Part shown: positions 1 to 8,935 of the stretch, piece after piece
Position numbering within the stretch: position 1 is the first letter of the stretch
Layout: each line of letters starts with the position of its first letter
Notes under the pieces: model-generated
Database searches by the model: none
What the model saw: only the letters and a program-made list of their open reading frames with translations
What the model was told of the DNA's origin: nothing
Program-made: the position numbers and the translations under genes
NCBI RefSeq assembly: GCF_019703325.1
Contig: NZ_AP024819.1
Coordinates: 186,001-250,000 of the forward strand
Source of the DNA: Helicobacter sp. NHP19-012
GTDB lineage: Bacteria; Campylobacterota; Campylobacteria; Campylobacterales; Helicobacteraceae
DNA length: 64,000 nucleotides
Direction: 5' to 3'

Positions 1-407
1 TGAGAGGGTGAAATGGTTGATTCGGGTGCGACACCCATCCCCACTGCGCTAAGTTCGATGATATTAGTAGGGGTGAGGATCGGAGTGTTGGTGATCATGG
101 CACTCTCACCAGCAGAAGGCGCAACGCTCTGGGAGGAATTGTCAAAGCGAGTTTCGATCTGTGGAGAAGAGGAGGCGGGTTTGGGAAAAACGGGCATGGA
201 ACGGGGGCTGCGCCCATTGTTAAAAGTCGTGGGGGGGTAAATGGGGGCTTGTAAGCCTGTGGCTGAGGGTGGGATGAGCTGCGTAACACCGGGCTTTTTA
301 AACCAACCACACCCTACAAATCCTGCAACCAATCCAACGGATAGGCACAAAGAGGCGGCTTTCTTTAAAGCACCAACGCCGAACGCCAAATTCGCTTCTT
401 GCTTCAT
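1..407 (-). CDS. LPP20/FlgP-type lipoprotein, 3' end cut by window edge
   Basis: The minus-strand frame opens at an ATG at 407 with an AAAGG ribosome site upstream and runs off the window without a stop. About 135 residues are visible. The N-terminus is a lysine-containing signal peptide with a lipobox ending FVGC near residue 33, so a lipoprotein is expected. A Pro/Ser-rich linker follows, then the motif VGMGVAPESTISPS just before the edge. That motif resembles the start of the LPP20 domain (GxGxAP...S..QA), found in Helicobacter LPP20 lipoproteins and in the flagellar lipoprotein FlgP. The domain itself lies outside the window, so the family call is an inference from a short motif. The gene sits 47 bp downstream of modB in the same direction, where a modC-type ATPase gene might have been expected. 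Confidence 0.6.
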   Translation of the reverse strand, partial: MKQEANLAFGVGALKKAASLCLSVGLVAGFVGCGWFKKPGVTQLIPPSATGLQAPIYPPTTFNNGRSPRSMPVFPKPASSSPQIETRFDNSSQSVAPSAGESAMITNTPILTPTNIIELSAVGMGVAPESTISPS

Positions 408-454
408 CACACAAACCTTTAAATGATTTAAGCCCCCATTCTAACACAAAAACC

Positions 455-1132
455 CTAAAATTTGTAAAAAGCTTGCCAGCGTTTTTGAAGAAGGAGTGTG
501 CCAAAAAGGAGTGTAAAGCTCAAAATGCTTAAAGTGAGGGCATACTGATTGGCTAGGGAAAAATTATTTGCTTCAGCTTGGGTGTAAATGGCGATGCTTG
601 CCACTTTTGTTTGCCCTTCAAGCCCGCCCCCCACCATCATGACCACCCCAAACTCGCCTATGGTGTGCGCAAAAGTCATGGTGGCTGCCATGAGTAGGGC
701 GGGCTTAATGTTGGGTAAAAGCACCCGAAAGAAAGTAAAAATTTTGCCTTTGCCCAGCGTGTAGCTGGCTTCTTTTAGCGACTTTGGCAAACCCTTTAGG
801 GCGTTTTGGATGGGGTTTACCATAAAGGGTAAAGAGAAAATGACGCTGGCAAGCACCAAACCGCTAAAGCTAAAAACAAAACGGATGTGAAACTTTTGCA
901 AAAACGCCCCCAGGGGGCTTGTGGGCGCAAAGAGCACCAAAAGATAAAAGCCTAGCACCGTGGGAGGCAAGACTAAAGGCATCCAAGTTAAGGTTTCCAC
1001 CAAAAGTTTGAACACCCCGTCTTTAAACGCCAAATACGCCCCCAAAGCTAGCCCGATGGGGTATAAAATCAAGGTCGTGAGGCCCGCCAACTTGAAGGTG
1101 AGGGCGAGCGTGGCGATGAAATCAGTTGTCAA
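455..1132 (-). CDS. modB: Molybdate ABC transporter permease ModB
   Basis: This 225-residue inner-membrane protein has about five hydrophobic helices and an EAA loop at residues 121-140 (EASYTLGKGK, then VLLPNIKP), which docks the permease on the ABC ATPase. Length and sequence style fit ModB, the channel for molybdate uptake serving molybdenum-cofactor enzymes. The start overlaps the 3' end of modA by 11 bp, so the two are translated in series. No ATPase gene (modC/modD) follows: the next gene is an unrelated lipoprotein. The permease must therefore use an ATPase encoded elsewhere or be non-functional. Confidence 0.93.
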   Translation of the reverse strand: MTTDFIATLALTFKLAGLTTLILYPIGLALGAYLAFKDGVFKLLVETLTWMPLVLPPTVLGFYLLVLFAPTSPLGAFLQKFHIRFVFSFSGLVLASVIFSLPFMVNPIQNALKGLPKSLKEASYTLGKGKIFTFFRVLLPNIKPALLMAATMTFAHTIGEFGVVMMVGGGLEGQTKVASIAIYTQAEANNFSLANQYALTLSILSFTLLFGTLLLQKRWQAFYKF

Positions 1133-1844
1133 AGGGGGCGATCAAATAGCCATAGGCTTTTAAAAGGGCTTGCCCTTTGGCGCTTAAAATGAAACTTTCA
1201 AATTCTTTGGCTAATTTTTTGCCCCCGCCCCATTTAGTGAGCACCATTGCTTGCTCTATGGGGCTGTAATACTCTTGGGGTATGACGAAATAATGCGCCT
1301 TTTTATCCATTAAAGAGAGGGCGCTAAAGCCTAGCTGTGCGGCTTGACTAGCAACATAGGAGGTTGCCTGCCCCACGGAGTTGGCCTCGGCGATCTTAAG
1401 CTGCAAAGTGTCGGCAAGGCGCAATTTTTTCAACACTTCCATGCCTGCGCGTCCATAGGGAGCAAGGGTGGGGTTGGCGATGGCCAAATGGTCGTAAGAA
1501 TCGCGCAGCGCGTCTAAGGATTTGACCGGCTTAGTTGCGCTCCAAAGCACCAAAACCCCTCTAGCATAGACTTGCACGGGGTAAGAGGTGTAGCCGCCTC
1601 GCACCAATCGTAGGGGGCGGGCTTTATCGGCACTGATGAACAAATCATAGGGCGCGCCTTGGGTGATTTGGTTAAACAACTGCCCTGAAGAACCAAAGCT
1701 GATTAAAACTTTATCCTTGGGGTGTTGCTTTAAAAACGCGGTTTTGATCGCCTTTAGGGCTTGGCTTAAATTTGCTGCCGCCGCAATCTTGATCTGTGCT
1801 CCAAAGCAAGAACACATCAACAAAGCGAAAATGAACAAACGCAT
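1122..1844 (-). CDS. modA: Molybdate-binding periplasmic protein ModA
   Basis: A 240-residue periplasmic binding protein with a signal peptide (residues 1-16, ending CFGA) and the ModA start IKIAAAANLSQAL. SFGSSGQLFNQI and YDLFISAD supply oxyanion-contacting serines and the family core. It captures molybdate or tungstate in the periplasm for ModB. It is the first gene of the modAB pair. Two TATAAT boxes on this strand lie 20-40 bp upstream, in the intergenic region shared with the divergent ribBA. An AAAGG ribosome site precedes the ATG. Confidence 0.94.
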   Translation of the reverse strand: MRLFIFALLMCSCFGAQIKIAAAANLSQALKAIKTAFLKQHPKDKVLISFGSSGQLFNQITQGAPYDLFISADKARPLRLVRGGYTSYPVQVYARGVLVLWSATKPVKSLDALRDSYDHLAIANPTLAPYGRAGMEVLKKLRLADTLQLKIAEANSVGQATSYVASQAAQLGFSALSLMDKKAHYFVIPQEYYSPIEQAMVLTKWGGGKKLAKEFESFILSAKGQALLKAYGYLIAPFDN

Positions 1845-1865
1845 ATAAATCCTTTCTATGTGAAA

Positions 1866-1883
1866 ATTATAACTCTAATTATA
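1866..1883 (-). promoter_or_regulatory. Twin -10 boxes upstream of modA, within a direct repeat
   Basis: Reading the minus strand, TATAAT occurs at 1866-1871 and again at 1878-1883, 12 bp apart. On the plus strand they form a direct repeat AATTATAA-ctct-AATTATAA. Either box could be the modA -10 element. The repeat could also be a binding site for a regulator, which is inference. Confidence 0.5.
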
Positions 1884-1909
1884 AGCTCATACAGACAAAT
1901 ATTGAGTTG

Positions 1910-1918
1910 TGCTACAAT
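1910..1918 (+). promoter_or_regulatory. Extended -10 promoter for ribBA
   Basis: The extended -10 element TGCTACAAT lies 25 bp upstream of the ribBA ATG. Helicobacter sigma-80 promoters depend mainly on the extended -10, and no clear -35 is visible. An AAAGGGAG ribosome site follows just before the ATG. Confidence 0.6.
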
Positions 1919-1943
1919 GCTCGATTTAGCCTAAAGGGAGTGC

Positions 1944-2975
1944 ATGACAAATTTAGAGAGAGTGGAGCAGGCGATCAACGCCCTCAAAAATGGGGAGTTG
2001 GTGATTTTAATGGACGACGAGGATCGCGAAAACGAGGGGGATTTGGTGATGGCAGGCATTTTCACCAGCCCTGAGAAGATCAACTTCATGGCAAAATACG
2101 CCAGGGGGCTCATTTGTGTGGCCCTCACCCAAGAGATCGCGAGCAAATTTGATTTAAAACCCATGGTGAGCCACAACGATTCCAAACACGAAACGGCCTT
2201 TACGATCTCCATTGACGCAAAGGCCGCCAAAACGGGCATTTCCGCCTATGAGCGCTCACTCACCATTGAGCTACTGTGTAAAGAGCACAGCAGCCCCGCC
2301 GACTTTGTGCGCCCGGGGCATATTTTCCCCCTGATTGCCAAAGAAGAAGGGGTGTTGGTGCGCACAGGGCACACAGAGGCGAGCGTGGATCTATGCAAAT
2401 TAGCGGGGCTAAAGCCAGTCAGCGTGATTTGCGAGATCATGAAAGAAGATGGCTCTATGGCAAAGAGGGGGGATAAATTCCTGCTAGACTTTGCCAAAAC
2501 CCACGAGCTAAAGATTTTATATGTTTCCGATATTGTGAGTTATCGCCTGCAGAGCGAAAACTTATTAAACCTTGTGGAGGAGTCGCCCGCCTACTTGGCA
2601 GGCGTGGCTTGCAAGGGACTGGTGTTTTTAGACCATTTAAAGCGCAAACACTTTGTCTACCAATTTGGCAACCTAAGCGATGCCCCTTTGGTGCGTTTCC
2701 ACATCATTAGGAGCGATCGCGAGCTCTTGAGCCATGCAGCAAACTACGGCTTTTTTATGCGGGTGGTGGAGCGGCTGCAGCTTGAGGGTGGGGTGCTGAT
2801 CTTCATTGACCCGCAGGCTAAAGTGCACGACACGCTGAAAAACTTTGGCATCGGGGCACTGGTGCTAAAGAGCCTTGGCATCAAATGCTTTAGGCTTCTT
2901 ACCACGCAAGATCGCCCCGAGTACACCGCTCTAAAGGGCTTTGATTTGGATTTATTAGAGGCGATTTGCCCCTAA
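1944..2975 (+). CDS. ribB: 3,4-dihydroxy-2-butanone-4-phosphate synthase, RibBA-type with degenerate GTP cyclohydrolase II domain
   Basis: A 343-residue enzyme of riboflavin synthesis. Residues 1-200 are a RibB domain: [12 protein letters not shown] carries the acidic metal site, and [11 protein letters not shown] and GSMAKRGD are further active-site signatures. It converts ribulose 5-phosphate to 3,4-dihydroxy-2-butanone 4-phosphate and formate. Residues 205-343 align in position with GTP cyclohydrolase II but lack the zinc-binding GECxTGDxxGSxRCDC cluster, so that half cannot be a normal cyclohydrolase. A separate RibA would be needed elsewhere. The ATG at 1944 has a strong ribosome site. 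The 3' end overlaps convergent cmoA by 4 bp. Confidence 0.92.
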   Translation: MTNLERVEQAINALKNGELVILMDDEDRENEGDLVMAGIFTSPEKINFMAKYARGLICVALTQEIASKFDLKPMVSHNDSKHETAFTISIDAKAAKTGISAYERSLTIELLCKEHSSPADFVRPGHIFPLIAKEEGVLVRTGHTEASVDLCKLAGLKPVSVICEIMKEDGSMAKRGDKFLLDFAKTHELKILYVSDIVSYRLQSENLLNLVEESPAYLAGVACKGLVFLDHLKRKHFVYQFGNLSDAPLVRFHIIRSDRELLSHAANYGFFMRVVERLQLEGGVLIFIDPQAKVHDTLKNFGIGALVLKSLGIKCFRLLTTQDRPEYTALKGFDLDLLEAICP

Positions 2976-3670
2976 GTTTTGCGTGCATAAAGCAGCCCAA
3001 AATTCACCCACTTAAACAGCACTTCCACATGCTTAAAGCCCGCTTGCTCCATGAGGGCCATGTTCTCTTGCAAGCTGTAGGGCACAAGGACATTTTCTAA
3101 GGCTTCTCGTTTAAAGCTGATTTCATTCAGGCTATAACCTTGCGCTTGCTTGTAAAGGTAGTAGAGTTCGACCATTTGCTTATCTAAAATGCGATCCAAG
3201 CTCATCATTTTTTCCGCCACAAGGAGCACCCCCCCGGGTCTTAGAGCGGTAAAAATGCGCTCGATCAAGGCTTGGCGTTGCAAGGGACGGACAAATTGCA
3301 AGGTGTAGAGCAAGACGATAGCCCCCGCGTTCTCTAAGGGGGTGTTTAAGAGATCTTCACAGCGAAAGGTGATATTGGGGGCCTTTAATTTTTCTCTTGC
3401 CTTTTCTAGCATGCTGGGCGCATTGTCTACGCCCACTAAGGAGGTGTCAGCGGGCAGTAGGGGCGCAAGCGTGGCTAAAAAATTGCCCGTAGAACAACCC
3501 AAATCATAAACCACGCCCACCAAATCCTGCGCCACAAAGTGGCTGGCAAGTTTCAAGGTTTCTTGGTAGTGGGGGATGCTTCTAGTGAGCATGTCATCAA
3601 ACATGCCCGCCACTTGGCTATCAAACTCAAAGCGTTTAGGCAGGGGGGCACAAAAAAGGGTGTCTTTCAA
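2972..3670 (-). CDS. cmoA: Carboxy-S-adenosyl-L-methionine synthase CmoA
   Basis: A 232-residue Rossmann-fold SAM enzyme. The N-terminal [15 protein letters not shown] and the SAM motif DLGCSTGNF (56-64) are typical of CmoA, which makes carboxy-SAM from SAM and prephenate. CmoB then uses carboxy-SAM to build 5-carboxymethoxyuridine in tRNA wobble positions. It is the last gene of a sodB-thiG-cmoA operon. Its start overlaps the thiG stop by 4 bp (ATGA), indicating translational coupling. Confidence 0.92.
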   Translation of the reverse strand: MKDTLFCAPLPKRFEFDSQVAGMFDDMLTRSIPHYQETLKLASHFVAQDLVGVVYDLGCSTGNFLATLAPLLPADTSLVGVDNAPSMLEKAREKLKAPNITFRCEDLLNTPLENAGAIVLLYTLQFVRPLQRQALIERIFTALRPGGVLLVAEKMMSLDRILDKQMVELYYLYKQAQGYSLNEISFKREALENVLVPYSLQENMALMEQAGFKHVEVLFKWVNFGLLYARKT

Positions 3671-4443
3671 AGTTGGGCGAGCCCAAAGACGGGAGAGCTA
3701 GGACTGGCATAGGCTTTTTTAGGGATTCGTCCGGCTAGATAGCTTTGGCGCCCGGCTAAAACGGCGTGCTTCATGCTCTTTGCCATTAAAACAGGGTCTT
3801 TGGCTAGAGCGATGGCAGAGTTGGTTAAAACCCCATCCGCGCCTAGCTCCATCGCAATGCTTGCGTCCGAGGCACAGCCCACGCCCGCATCCACAATCAC
3901 AGGCACACTCACCGCTTCCTTGATGAAACCGATGTTGTAGCGATTTTGTATCCCAAGCCCGCTGCCAATGGGTGAGGCTAAAGGCATCACGGCACTCGCG
4001 CCCGCATCTTCTAGCTTTTTAGCCATGACGGGGTCGTCATTGCTGTAGGCAAGCACACAAAAGCCGTCTTTGGCAAGGATTTTACACGCCTCTAGAGTCT
4101 CTAGAGTGTCGGGATAGAGCGTGCGCTGATCGCCGATGATTTCAAGCTTAATAAAATCAATCCCCGTTGCTTCTTTAACAAGCCTAAAAAGCGCAATGGC
4201 TTCTTTGGCGTTGACACAGCCGGCGGAGTTGGGTAAAAAGCTGATGTGCGTGTCTTTAAAGGTGTCTAGCAGGTTTTCGCTATTGGGGTCGGTGATGTTT
4301 ACCCTTCTCACCGCCACGGTGAGCATGTCCGCCCCGCTAGCTAAGGTCGCTTCTTTGGTGGTGGCAAAGTCTTTATACTTGCCGCTGCCTACAATGAGGC
4401 GGGAGGCAAAGGTCTTAGAGCCGATGATGAGGGGGTCTTGCAC
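3667..4443 (-). CDS. thiG: Thiazole synthase ThiG
   Basis: A 258-residue TIM-barrel enzyme that builds the thiazole phosphate ring of thiamine from deoxyxylulose 5-phosphate, dehydroglycine and ThiS-thiocarboxylate. The Schiff-base lysine is K99 in [23 protein letters not shown] and a C-terminal phosphate-binding glycine loop ([14 protein letters not shown]) are family signatures. It is full length. It lies 2 bp after sodB and overlaps cmoA, with no thiS, thiF or thiH nearby. To my knowledge H. pylori lacks this branch of thiamine synthesis, so its presence separates this organism from that species. Confidence 0.93.
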   Translation of the reverse strand: MQDPLIIGSKTFASRLIVGSGKYKDFATTKEATLASGADMLTVAVRRVNITDPNSENLLDTFKDTHISFLPNSAGCVNAKEAIALFRLVKEATGIDFIKLEIIGDQRTLYPDTLETLEACKILAKDGFCVLAYSNDDPVMAKKLEDAGASAVMPLASPIGSGLGIQNRYNIGFIKEAVSVPVIVDAGVGCASDASIAMELGADGVLTNSAIALAKDPVLMAKSMKHAVLAGRQSYLAGRIPKKAYASPSSPVFGLAQL

Positions 4444-4445
4444 GG

Positions 4446-5087
4446 CTAGGCTTTCTTATGCACGATTTGGTTGATGTAATAATCCACAGAGCCCAAACCT
4501 TCCTTTTTTGCCCACTCTAAACACTCGGACACAAACGCCCAGTTGATGTGTTCGTAGAATTTCTCCAAATACACGGGGCGGGCGTTTTTGTGATCGATGT
4601 AGTAGGCGTGTTCCCACACATCCACGACTAGAAGGGGGACTTTTTGCTCGGTTACAGGGGTGTGGGCGTTGCTGGTTTGCACGATTTCAATTTTGCTTGT
4701 CGCAGGGTTATACACCGCCCAATTCCACCCGGAGCCAAAGAGCGTGGTGGCACTTTTAATGAAGGCCTCCTTAAAGGCTTCGAGTGAGCCGTAATCAGTG
4801 GTGATGGCGTGTTTGAGTTCTTCGCTCATTTCGGTGGCTTTAGGGCTTAGGCAGTCCCAATAAAAATCGTGGTTGTAGATTTGCGCGGCGTTGTTAAACA
4901 CCCCTCCGCTAGACTTAGTGAGAATAGTGAATAAACAACTGTCTTTAAACTCCGTGTCCTTGACGAGGTTGTTGAGGTTGTTGACATAAGTTTGGTGGTG
5001 CTTGCCGTGGTGGTAGTCAAAGGCGGTGGGGCTTAGAAAATCTCCCATGCTATCCTTGCTGTAGGGCAAATCTCTTAAAACAAACAT
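4446..5087 (-). CDS. sodB: Iron superoxide dismutase SodB
   Basis: A 213-residue Fe-type superoxide dismutase that converts superoxide to peroxide and oxygen. Metal ligands are H26 (YHHGKHH), H73 (NHDFYW), D156 and H160 (DVWEHAYY). The C-terminal tail after the last helix ([17 protein letters not shown]) is longer than in E. coli SodB, as is usual in Helicobacter. It is the first gene of the operon, with its own promoter (TATAAT at 5118-5123) and an AAGGAG ribosome site. Confidence 0.96.
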   Translation of the reverse strand: MFVLRDLPYSKDSMGDFLSPTAFDYHHGKHHQTYVNNLNNLVKDTEFKDSCLFTILTKSSGGVFNNAAQIYNHDFYWDCLSPKATEMSEELKHAITTDYGSLEAFKEAFIKSATTLFGSGWNWAVYNPATSKIEIVQTSNAHTPVTEQKVPLLVVDVWEHAYYIDHKNARPVYLEKFYEHINWAFVSECLEWAKKEGLGSVDYYINQIVHKKA

Positions 5088-5117
5088 GTTTTCTCCTTGA
5101 ATTTGAGTTAGGGGGCT

Positions 5118-5123
5118 ATTATA
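5118..5123 (-). promoter_or_regulatory. -10 box of the sodB-thiG-cmoA operon
   Basis: A perfect TATAAT on the minus strand, preceded by GAC, lies 31 bp upstream of the sodB ATG in the short gap after bioD. The surrounding sequence is A+T-rich. No clear Fur box could be assigned by eye. Confidence 0.6.
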
Positions 5124-5158
5124 GTCATTTTCATAACATTTTGATAAACAAGGCTTAT

Positions 5159-5818
5159 TTAAGATTCTAAGAGGCGGTTTAAAAGCAGGTCTTGCTGCTC
5201 TTGAAAAACTAAAATGGGCTCTTTTAAGTTGTTGTTAAGATAATCCACATAGGGCTTACTGGTTTGGTAGTAGGCGCGGTTGTCGAGCATGTTGATGGCG
5301 ATTTGGCAAGGGATTTTATTTGCGCTGAGGTAGTGCAGGTTTAACAAGAGGTCATTTAACATGCCAAGTTTGCTTCCACTCACTAGTAGCAATTTTGCCT
5401 TAAGGTAGAGGGCTAAATCCACAATCCGCACCTTTTCATCTAGGGGCACGAGCAAGCCCCCCACACCTTCAATGATGAGCAGGTCGCATCTTTCTTGCAG
5501 GGTTTTAAGCCTTTTTTCAATGTATTTAAACTCTATGAGGGGTAGGTGGGGCTCAAAGCGCGTCGCTACAAAGGGGCTAGCCGCGAGCACATAGCGGTAA
5601 AAACTAATGTCGTCTAAGATTAAATCGGGGTCGATTTGCTGGTTTGTTTCTAAGAATAAGTCGGCATCGCTTTTTTCTTGGGTGTTGATGCCTGTTTCAA
5701 TGGGCTTGGTAAGTAGGGTTTTAATGCCTTTGTCGTTGTAAAGTTGAGCGAGTTTAAGGGCCATGGTGGTCTTGCCCACATCTGTATTGGTGGCGCTAAT
5801 AAAAATTGGGCGATGCAT
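5159..5818 (-). CDS. bioD: Dethiobiotin synthetase BioD
   Basis: A 219-residue P-loop ATPase that closes the ureido ring of dethiobiotin, the penultimate step of biotin synthesis. The P-loop ATNTDVGKTT spans residues 9-18. K38 and the following PIETG form the substrate-binding loop, and IIEGVGGLLVPL is the second nucleotide/diaminopelargonate motif. It stands alone on the minus strand with its own TATAAT, and is divergent from the usp-clpA-panD run. The bioD/usp/clpA order matches H. pylori. Confidence 0.94.
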   Translation of the reverse strand: MHRPIFISATNTDVGKTTMALKLAQLYNDKGIKTLLTKPIETGINTQEKSDADLFLETNQQIDPDLILDDISFYRYVLAASPFVATRFEPHLPLIEFKYIEKRLKTLQERCDLLIIEGVGGLLVPLDEKVRIVDLALYLKAKLLLVSGSKLGMLNDLLLNLHYLSANKIPCQIAINMLDNRAYYQTSKPYVDYLNNNLKEPILVFQEQQDLLLNRLLES

Positions 5819-5853
5819 TGGGTATCCTTGTTTGTGGGTTTTGGTAGTGGGGT

Positions 5854-5859
5854 ATTATA
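5854..5859 (-). promoter_or_regulatory. -10 box of bioD
   Basis: TATAAT on the minus strand, within the near-palindrome TATTATAATA, lies 36 bp upstream of the bioD ATG. Because the element is nearly symmetrical it could also be read on the plus strand, but usp has a better-placed box at 5899. Confidence 0.55.
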
Positions 5860-5898
5860 ATACAAATGCTCATAACGATACTTTTAGCTTAACTTTTC

Positions 5899-5904
5899 TA
5901 TAAT
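5899..5904 (+). promoter_or_regulatory. -10 box of the usp-clpA-panD operon
   Basis: A TATAAT box lies 28 bp before the usp ATG (5933), with GAGG at the correct ribosome-site distance. It is the only clear promoter before the long plus-strand gene run. Confidence 0.6.
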
Positions 5905-5932
5905 GGAGCTAAATTCTGTGTGAGGATTTGCC

Positions 5933-6349
5933 ATGCTTAGAGTGCTTTTTGGGATCAGCGATACGCAAGAGTGCAGAAGCGGGGTGGATGCGGCAATTAG
6001 GCTGTTTTCTAAGATGAAGGAAGTGCATTTCACCTTGGTGCATGTCAGTCCCGAAGTGTTGATTTACCCCGAGAGTGGGATCATGAACTACAGCCAAACC
6101 GAGGTGGCTGAGGACGAGCAATCCAAACACCTTATCGATGAGTTCACGGAGCTGTTCGCCCAACAGGGCATTTCTTGCGAGACAGCGTTGAAAATGGGCA
6201 ACCCCGTGGATATTATCCTAGAAATGGCACCTAGCTTTGACTTACTCGTCATCGGGGCGAGCGAGTCGTCCATGTTCTACCGCCTCTTTGGCTCACACCA
6301 AAATAGTTTCATTGACAATTCCCCCATCCCTGTGTTGGTGGCAAAGTAA
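5933..6349 (+). CDS. Universal stress protein (UspA family)
   Basis: A 138-residue single-domain UspA-fold protein. The C-terminal DLLVIGASESS and the later NSPIPVLVAK match the family ending. The usual GxxGxxxxxxxxxG(S/T) ATP loop is only partly kept, so nucleotide binding is uncertain. It starts the plus-strand operon. Its TAA stop shares a base with the clpA ATG (TAATG), coupling the two. The small adaptor gene clpS, which I recall before clpA in H. pylori, is absent between them. Confidence 0.88.
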   Translation: MLRVLFGISDTQECRSGVDAAIRLFSKMKEVHFTLVHVSPEVLIYPESGIMNYSQTEVAEDEQSKHLIDEFTELFAQQGISCETALKMGNPVDIILEMAPSFDLLVIGASESSMFYRLFGSHQNSFIDNSPIPVLVAK

Positions 6350-8576
6350 TGCCTCCCATCACCACAAGACTCAACCGCTTATTAAATGCGGCGATGGCCC
6401 TAGCGAGCAAGCTCTCACACCGCTACATCACCCCCGAGCATTTGTTTTTATTATGCTCAATGACAAAGAGGTGCAAGGCTTTTTAAGGCGTTTGGATTTA
6501 GACATAGAGGAGGCGAAGCAACTCACCCAAAACCACCTCACCGAGAACATCCCCACCTATGAAAACGCCCCAGAGGGGCATGGCAAAACTCCCGTAAATG
6601 ACGAGCATTTAAACCGCCTGCTTCAGGCCCTAAGCCGCTACGCCAAAGAAATGCCCCACAAGGTGCTAGATGTGCAGGATTTGCTGTGGCTCATGGTGGA
6701 GAAAATCCCTTGCTATGCCACCGAAATCCTAAAAACCTATGGCATTGATGGTCCTAAAATCCTAGAACAACCCCCCTTAACCTTCTCCAAAGAGAAAACC
6801 TCCGCTTTAAGGAAGTTCGCCCGGGATTTAAACGCCCTCGCCTCCAAGCACGCCATCGACCCCGTTTCACATAGAGAAGTGGAGATCCAAAAAGTCATCG
6901 AGGTCTTGGGGCGGCGCAAGAAAAACAACCCCCTCTTGGTGGGCGAGCCGGGCGTGGGCAAAACCGCCATTGCTGAGGGGTTGGCCTTGAAAATCGCCAA
7001 CCAAGAAGTCCCCCCATTTTTATCAGGGCGCACCATTTACGCCCTAGATTTGAGTGCGATGGTCGCAGGGAGCAAGTATAGAGGCGAATTTGAAAAACGC
7101 CTCAAAAAGACCCTAAAAGAATTACAACGGGACAAGGGAAGTATTTTATTCATCGATGAAATCCACACCGTGCTAGGGGCGGGGGCTTCAAGCGCAGGGG
7201 CACTTGATGGGGCAAACATCTTAAAGCCTATGCTCGCTGATGGCTCTTTAAGCTGCATTGGCGCGACCACCTTTGACGAGTTTAGAGCGGTGCTCGAAAA
7301 GGACAAAGCCTTTTGCCGCCGCTTTAGTAAAATTGACATCTTAGAGCCCTCTAAAGAGGATTGCTATGGCATCTTAGAGGACATCTCGAGCTACTACGAG
7401 CGCCACCACAAGGTCAAATACAGCAAAGAAGCCCTAAAGGCTTGCGTGGATTTGTCCGTGCATTATTTGCACGAAAACTTTTTACCCGACAAGGCGATCG
7501 ATTTAATGGACATGGCCGGCTCGTTTAAGAAAATCTACGCCCCAAGCAGCCCCCCCCCCACCATTTCTAAAAACGACATTGAAAATGTGCTGTCTTTTAA
7601 AATAGACATCCCCAAAGCCCACATCAGCCCCGAGAAGAAAAACCGCCTCAAAGGGCTAGAGGACCAACTCAAAAAAGAAGTCTTCGCCCAAGATCAGGCG
7701 ATCGCCCGCTTGGTGGAAACCATTAAAATCCACGCTTCGGGTTTGGCGGGGGCAAGAAAACCCGTGGCAAGTTTCTTATTCGTAGGCCCTAGTGGGGTGG
7801 GTAAAACCGAGCTAGCCAAAGCCCTAGCCAAGCACCTACACTTGCATTTAGAACGCTTTGACATGAGCGAGTATAAAGAACCGCACAGCATTTCTAAGCT
7901 CATCGGTGCGCCCTCGGGGTATGTGGGCTTTGAGCAGGGCGGGCTGTTGGTGAATGCCATTAGAAAGCACCCTCGTTGTGTGCTGCTTTTAGACGAGATC
8001 GAAAAGGCGCACCCCAATGTCTACGACCTGCTTTTGCAAATCACAGACGATGCGACCCTCACCGACAACACCGGGCGCAAGAGCGACTTTAGCCACACCA
8101 TTTTAATTTTAACCTCCAATGCCGGCAGCCAAGCTTTAGGCAAGTTGGGCTTTTTAGAGGACAACGCCCACCGCTACCAAAACGCCCTCAAAGAAATTTT
8201 AAGCCCTGAACTGCGCTCAAGACTGGATGCGATTTTAACCTTCAAACCCCTAGACTTGGCGCATTTGGAATGCGTGGTGCAAAAAGAGTGCAAGAAAATC
8301 GAGGCCATGCTTGCCCCTCGTAACATCAGCCTTGCGGTGGATAAATCCGCCATTAACTACCTCGCCACTTTATGCCAAAAAGACCCCCTAGGCGCACGCA
8401 TTGTGGAAAAATTAGTCCATCAGCATATCAAGGTGAAACTGAGCGATGCGCTGCTCTTTGGTGGGCTTAAAGAGGGGGGGAGTGCGAAATTCACATGGCG
8501 CAACCAAGAAATGCAACTAACGCTCAAAAACACGAGCAAAACCCGCAAACTGCGCCAAACCACGAAAACGCCCTAA
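6349..8576 (+). CDS. clpA: ATP-dependent Clp protease ATPase subunit ClpA (frame broken near 6450)
   Basis: ClpA unfolds substrates and feeds them to ClpP. Corrected length is about 742 residues: N-domain, AAA1 with Walker [10 protein letters not shown] and Walker B LFIDEIH, AAA2 with GPSGVGKTE and LLLDEIEKAH. The ATG at 6349 overlaps the usp stop and begins MPPITTRLNRLLNAAMALA, the N-domain start. That frame stops after HLFLLCSMTKRCKAF. Homology resumes one frame back at MLNDKEVQGF from 6453. One extra base near the T5 run (6445-6449) would join them. An upstream extension of the second frame over usp is not real. Either this is an assembly error or the protein is made only from 6453 without most of its N-domain. 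Confidence 0.85.
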
Positions 8577-8935
8577 TGCCGCTCATCCAAGCCCTGTATA
8601 GCAAAATCCACCGCGCGGTGGTTACGGATGCGAATTTAAATTACGAAGGCTCGATCACTCTAGGCGCGGACTTGTTAAAAGCCTCTAAACTTGCCCCCTT
8701 CATGAAGGTGGATATTTTAAACATCAACAACGGAGCGCGCTTTAGCACCTATGTCATTGAGGGCGCGGGCTATGAAGTGTGTATCAATGGGGCGGCAAGC
8801 CGCTTAGTGCAAAAGGGCGACCTTGTGATCATTGTCGCCTATGTGTCGCTTCCCTTAGAGGACTTACCAAACCACAAGCCTCACATCGTGTTTGTGGACC
8901 ACAACAACGCCCCCAAGAAGGATATTTCATGTTAG
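8576..8935 (+). CDS. panD: Aspartate 1-decarboxylase PanD
   Basis: A 119-residue pyruvoyl enzyme that makes beta-alanine from aspartate for pantothenate and coenzyme A. Self-cleavage should occur at G25-S26 in NYEGSITLG, creating the pyruvoyl group. I chose the ATG at 8576, sharing a base with the clpA TAA, because a start at 8495 would add 27 residues encoded by clpA in another frame. The 3' end overlaps ybaB by 7 bp. Confidence 0.93.
   Translation: MPLIQALYSKIHRAVVTDANLNYEGSITLGADLLKASKLAPFMKVDILNINNGARFSTYVIEGAGYEVCINGAASRLVQKGDLVIIVAYVSLPLEDLPNHKPHIVFVDHNNAPKKDISC

Noticed and set aside
6237..6452. Long upstream extension of the clpA frame over usp
   Set aside because: It reads a non-coding frame of usp with no family similarity; clpA starts at the TAATG overlap at 6349 and shifts frame near 6450.
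6445..6453. Programmed -1 frameshift in clpA
   Set aside because: The site G-TTT-TTA lacks the X-XXY-YYZ form needed for tandem slippage and no downstream structure is evident; a 1-bp error is simpler.
8495..8575. Longer panD start
   Set aside because: It adds 27 residues encoded by clpA in another frame; PanD proteins begin near the ATG at 8576.
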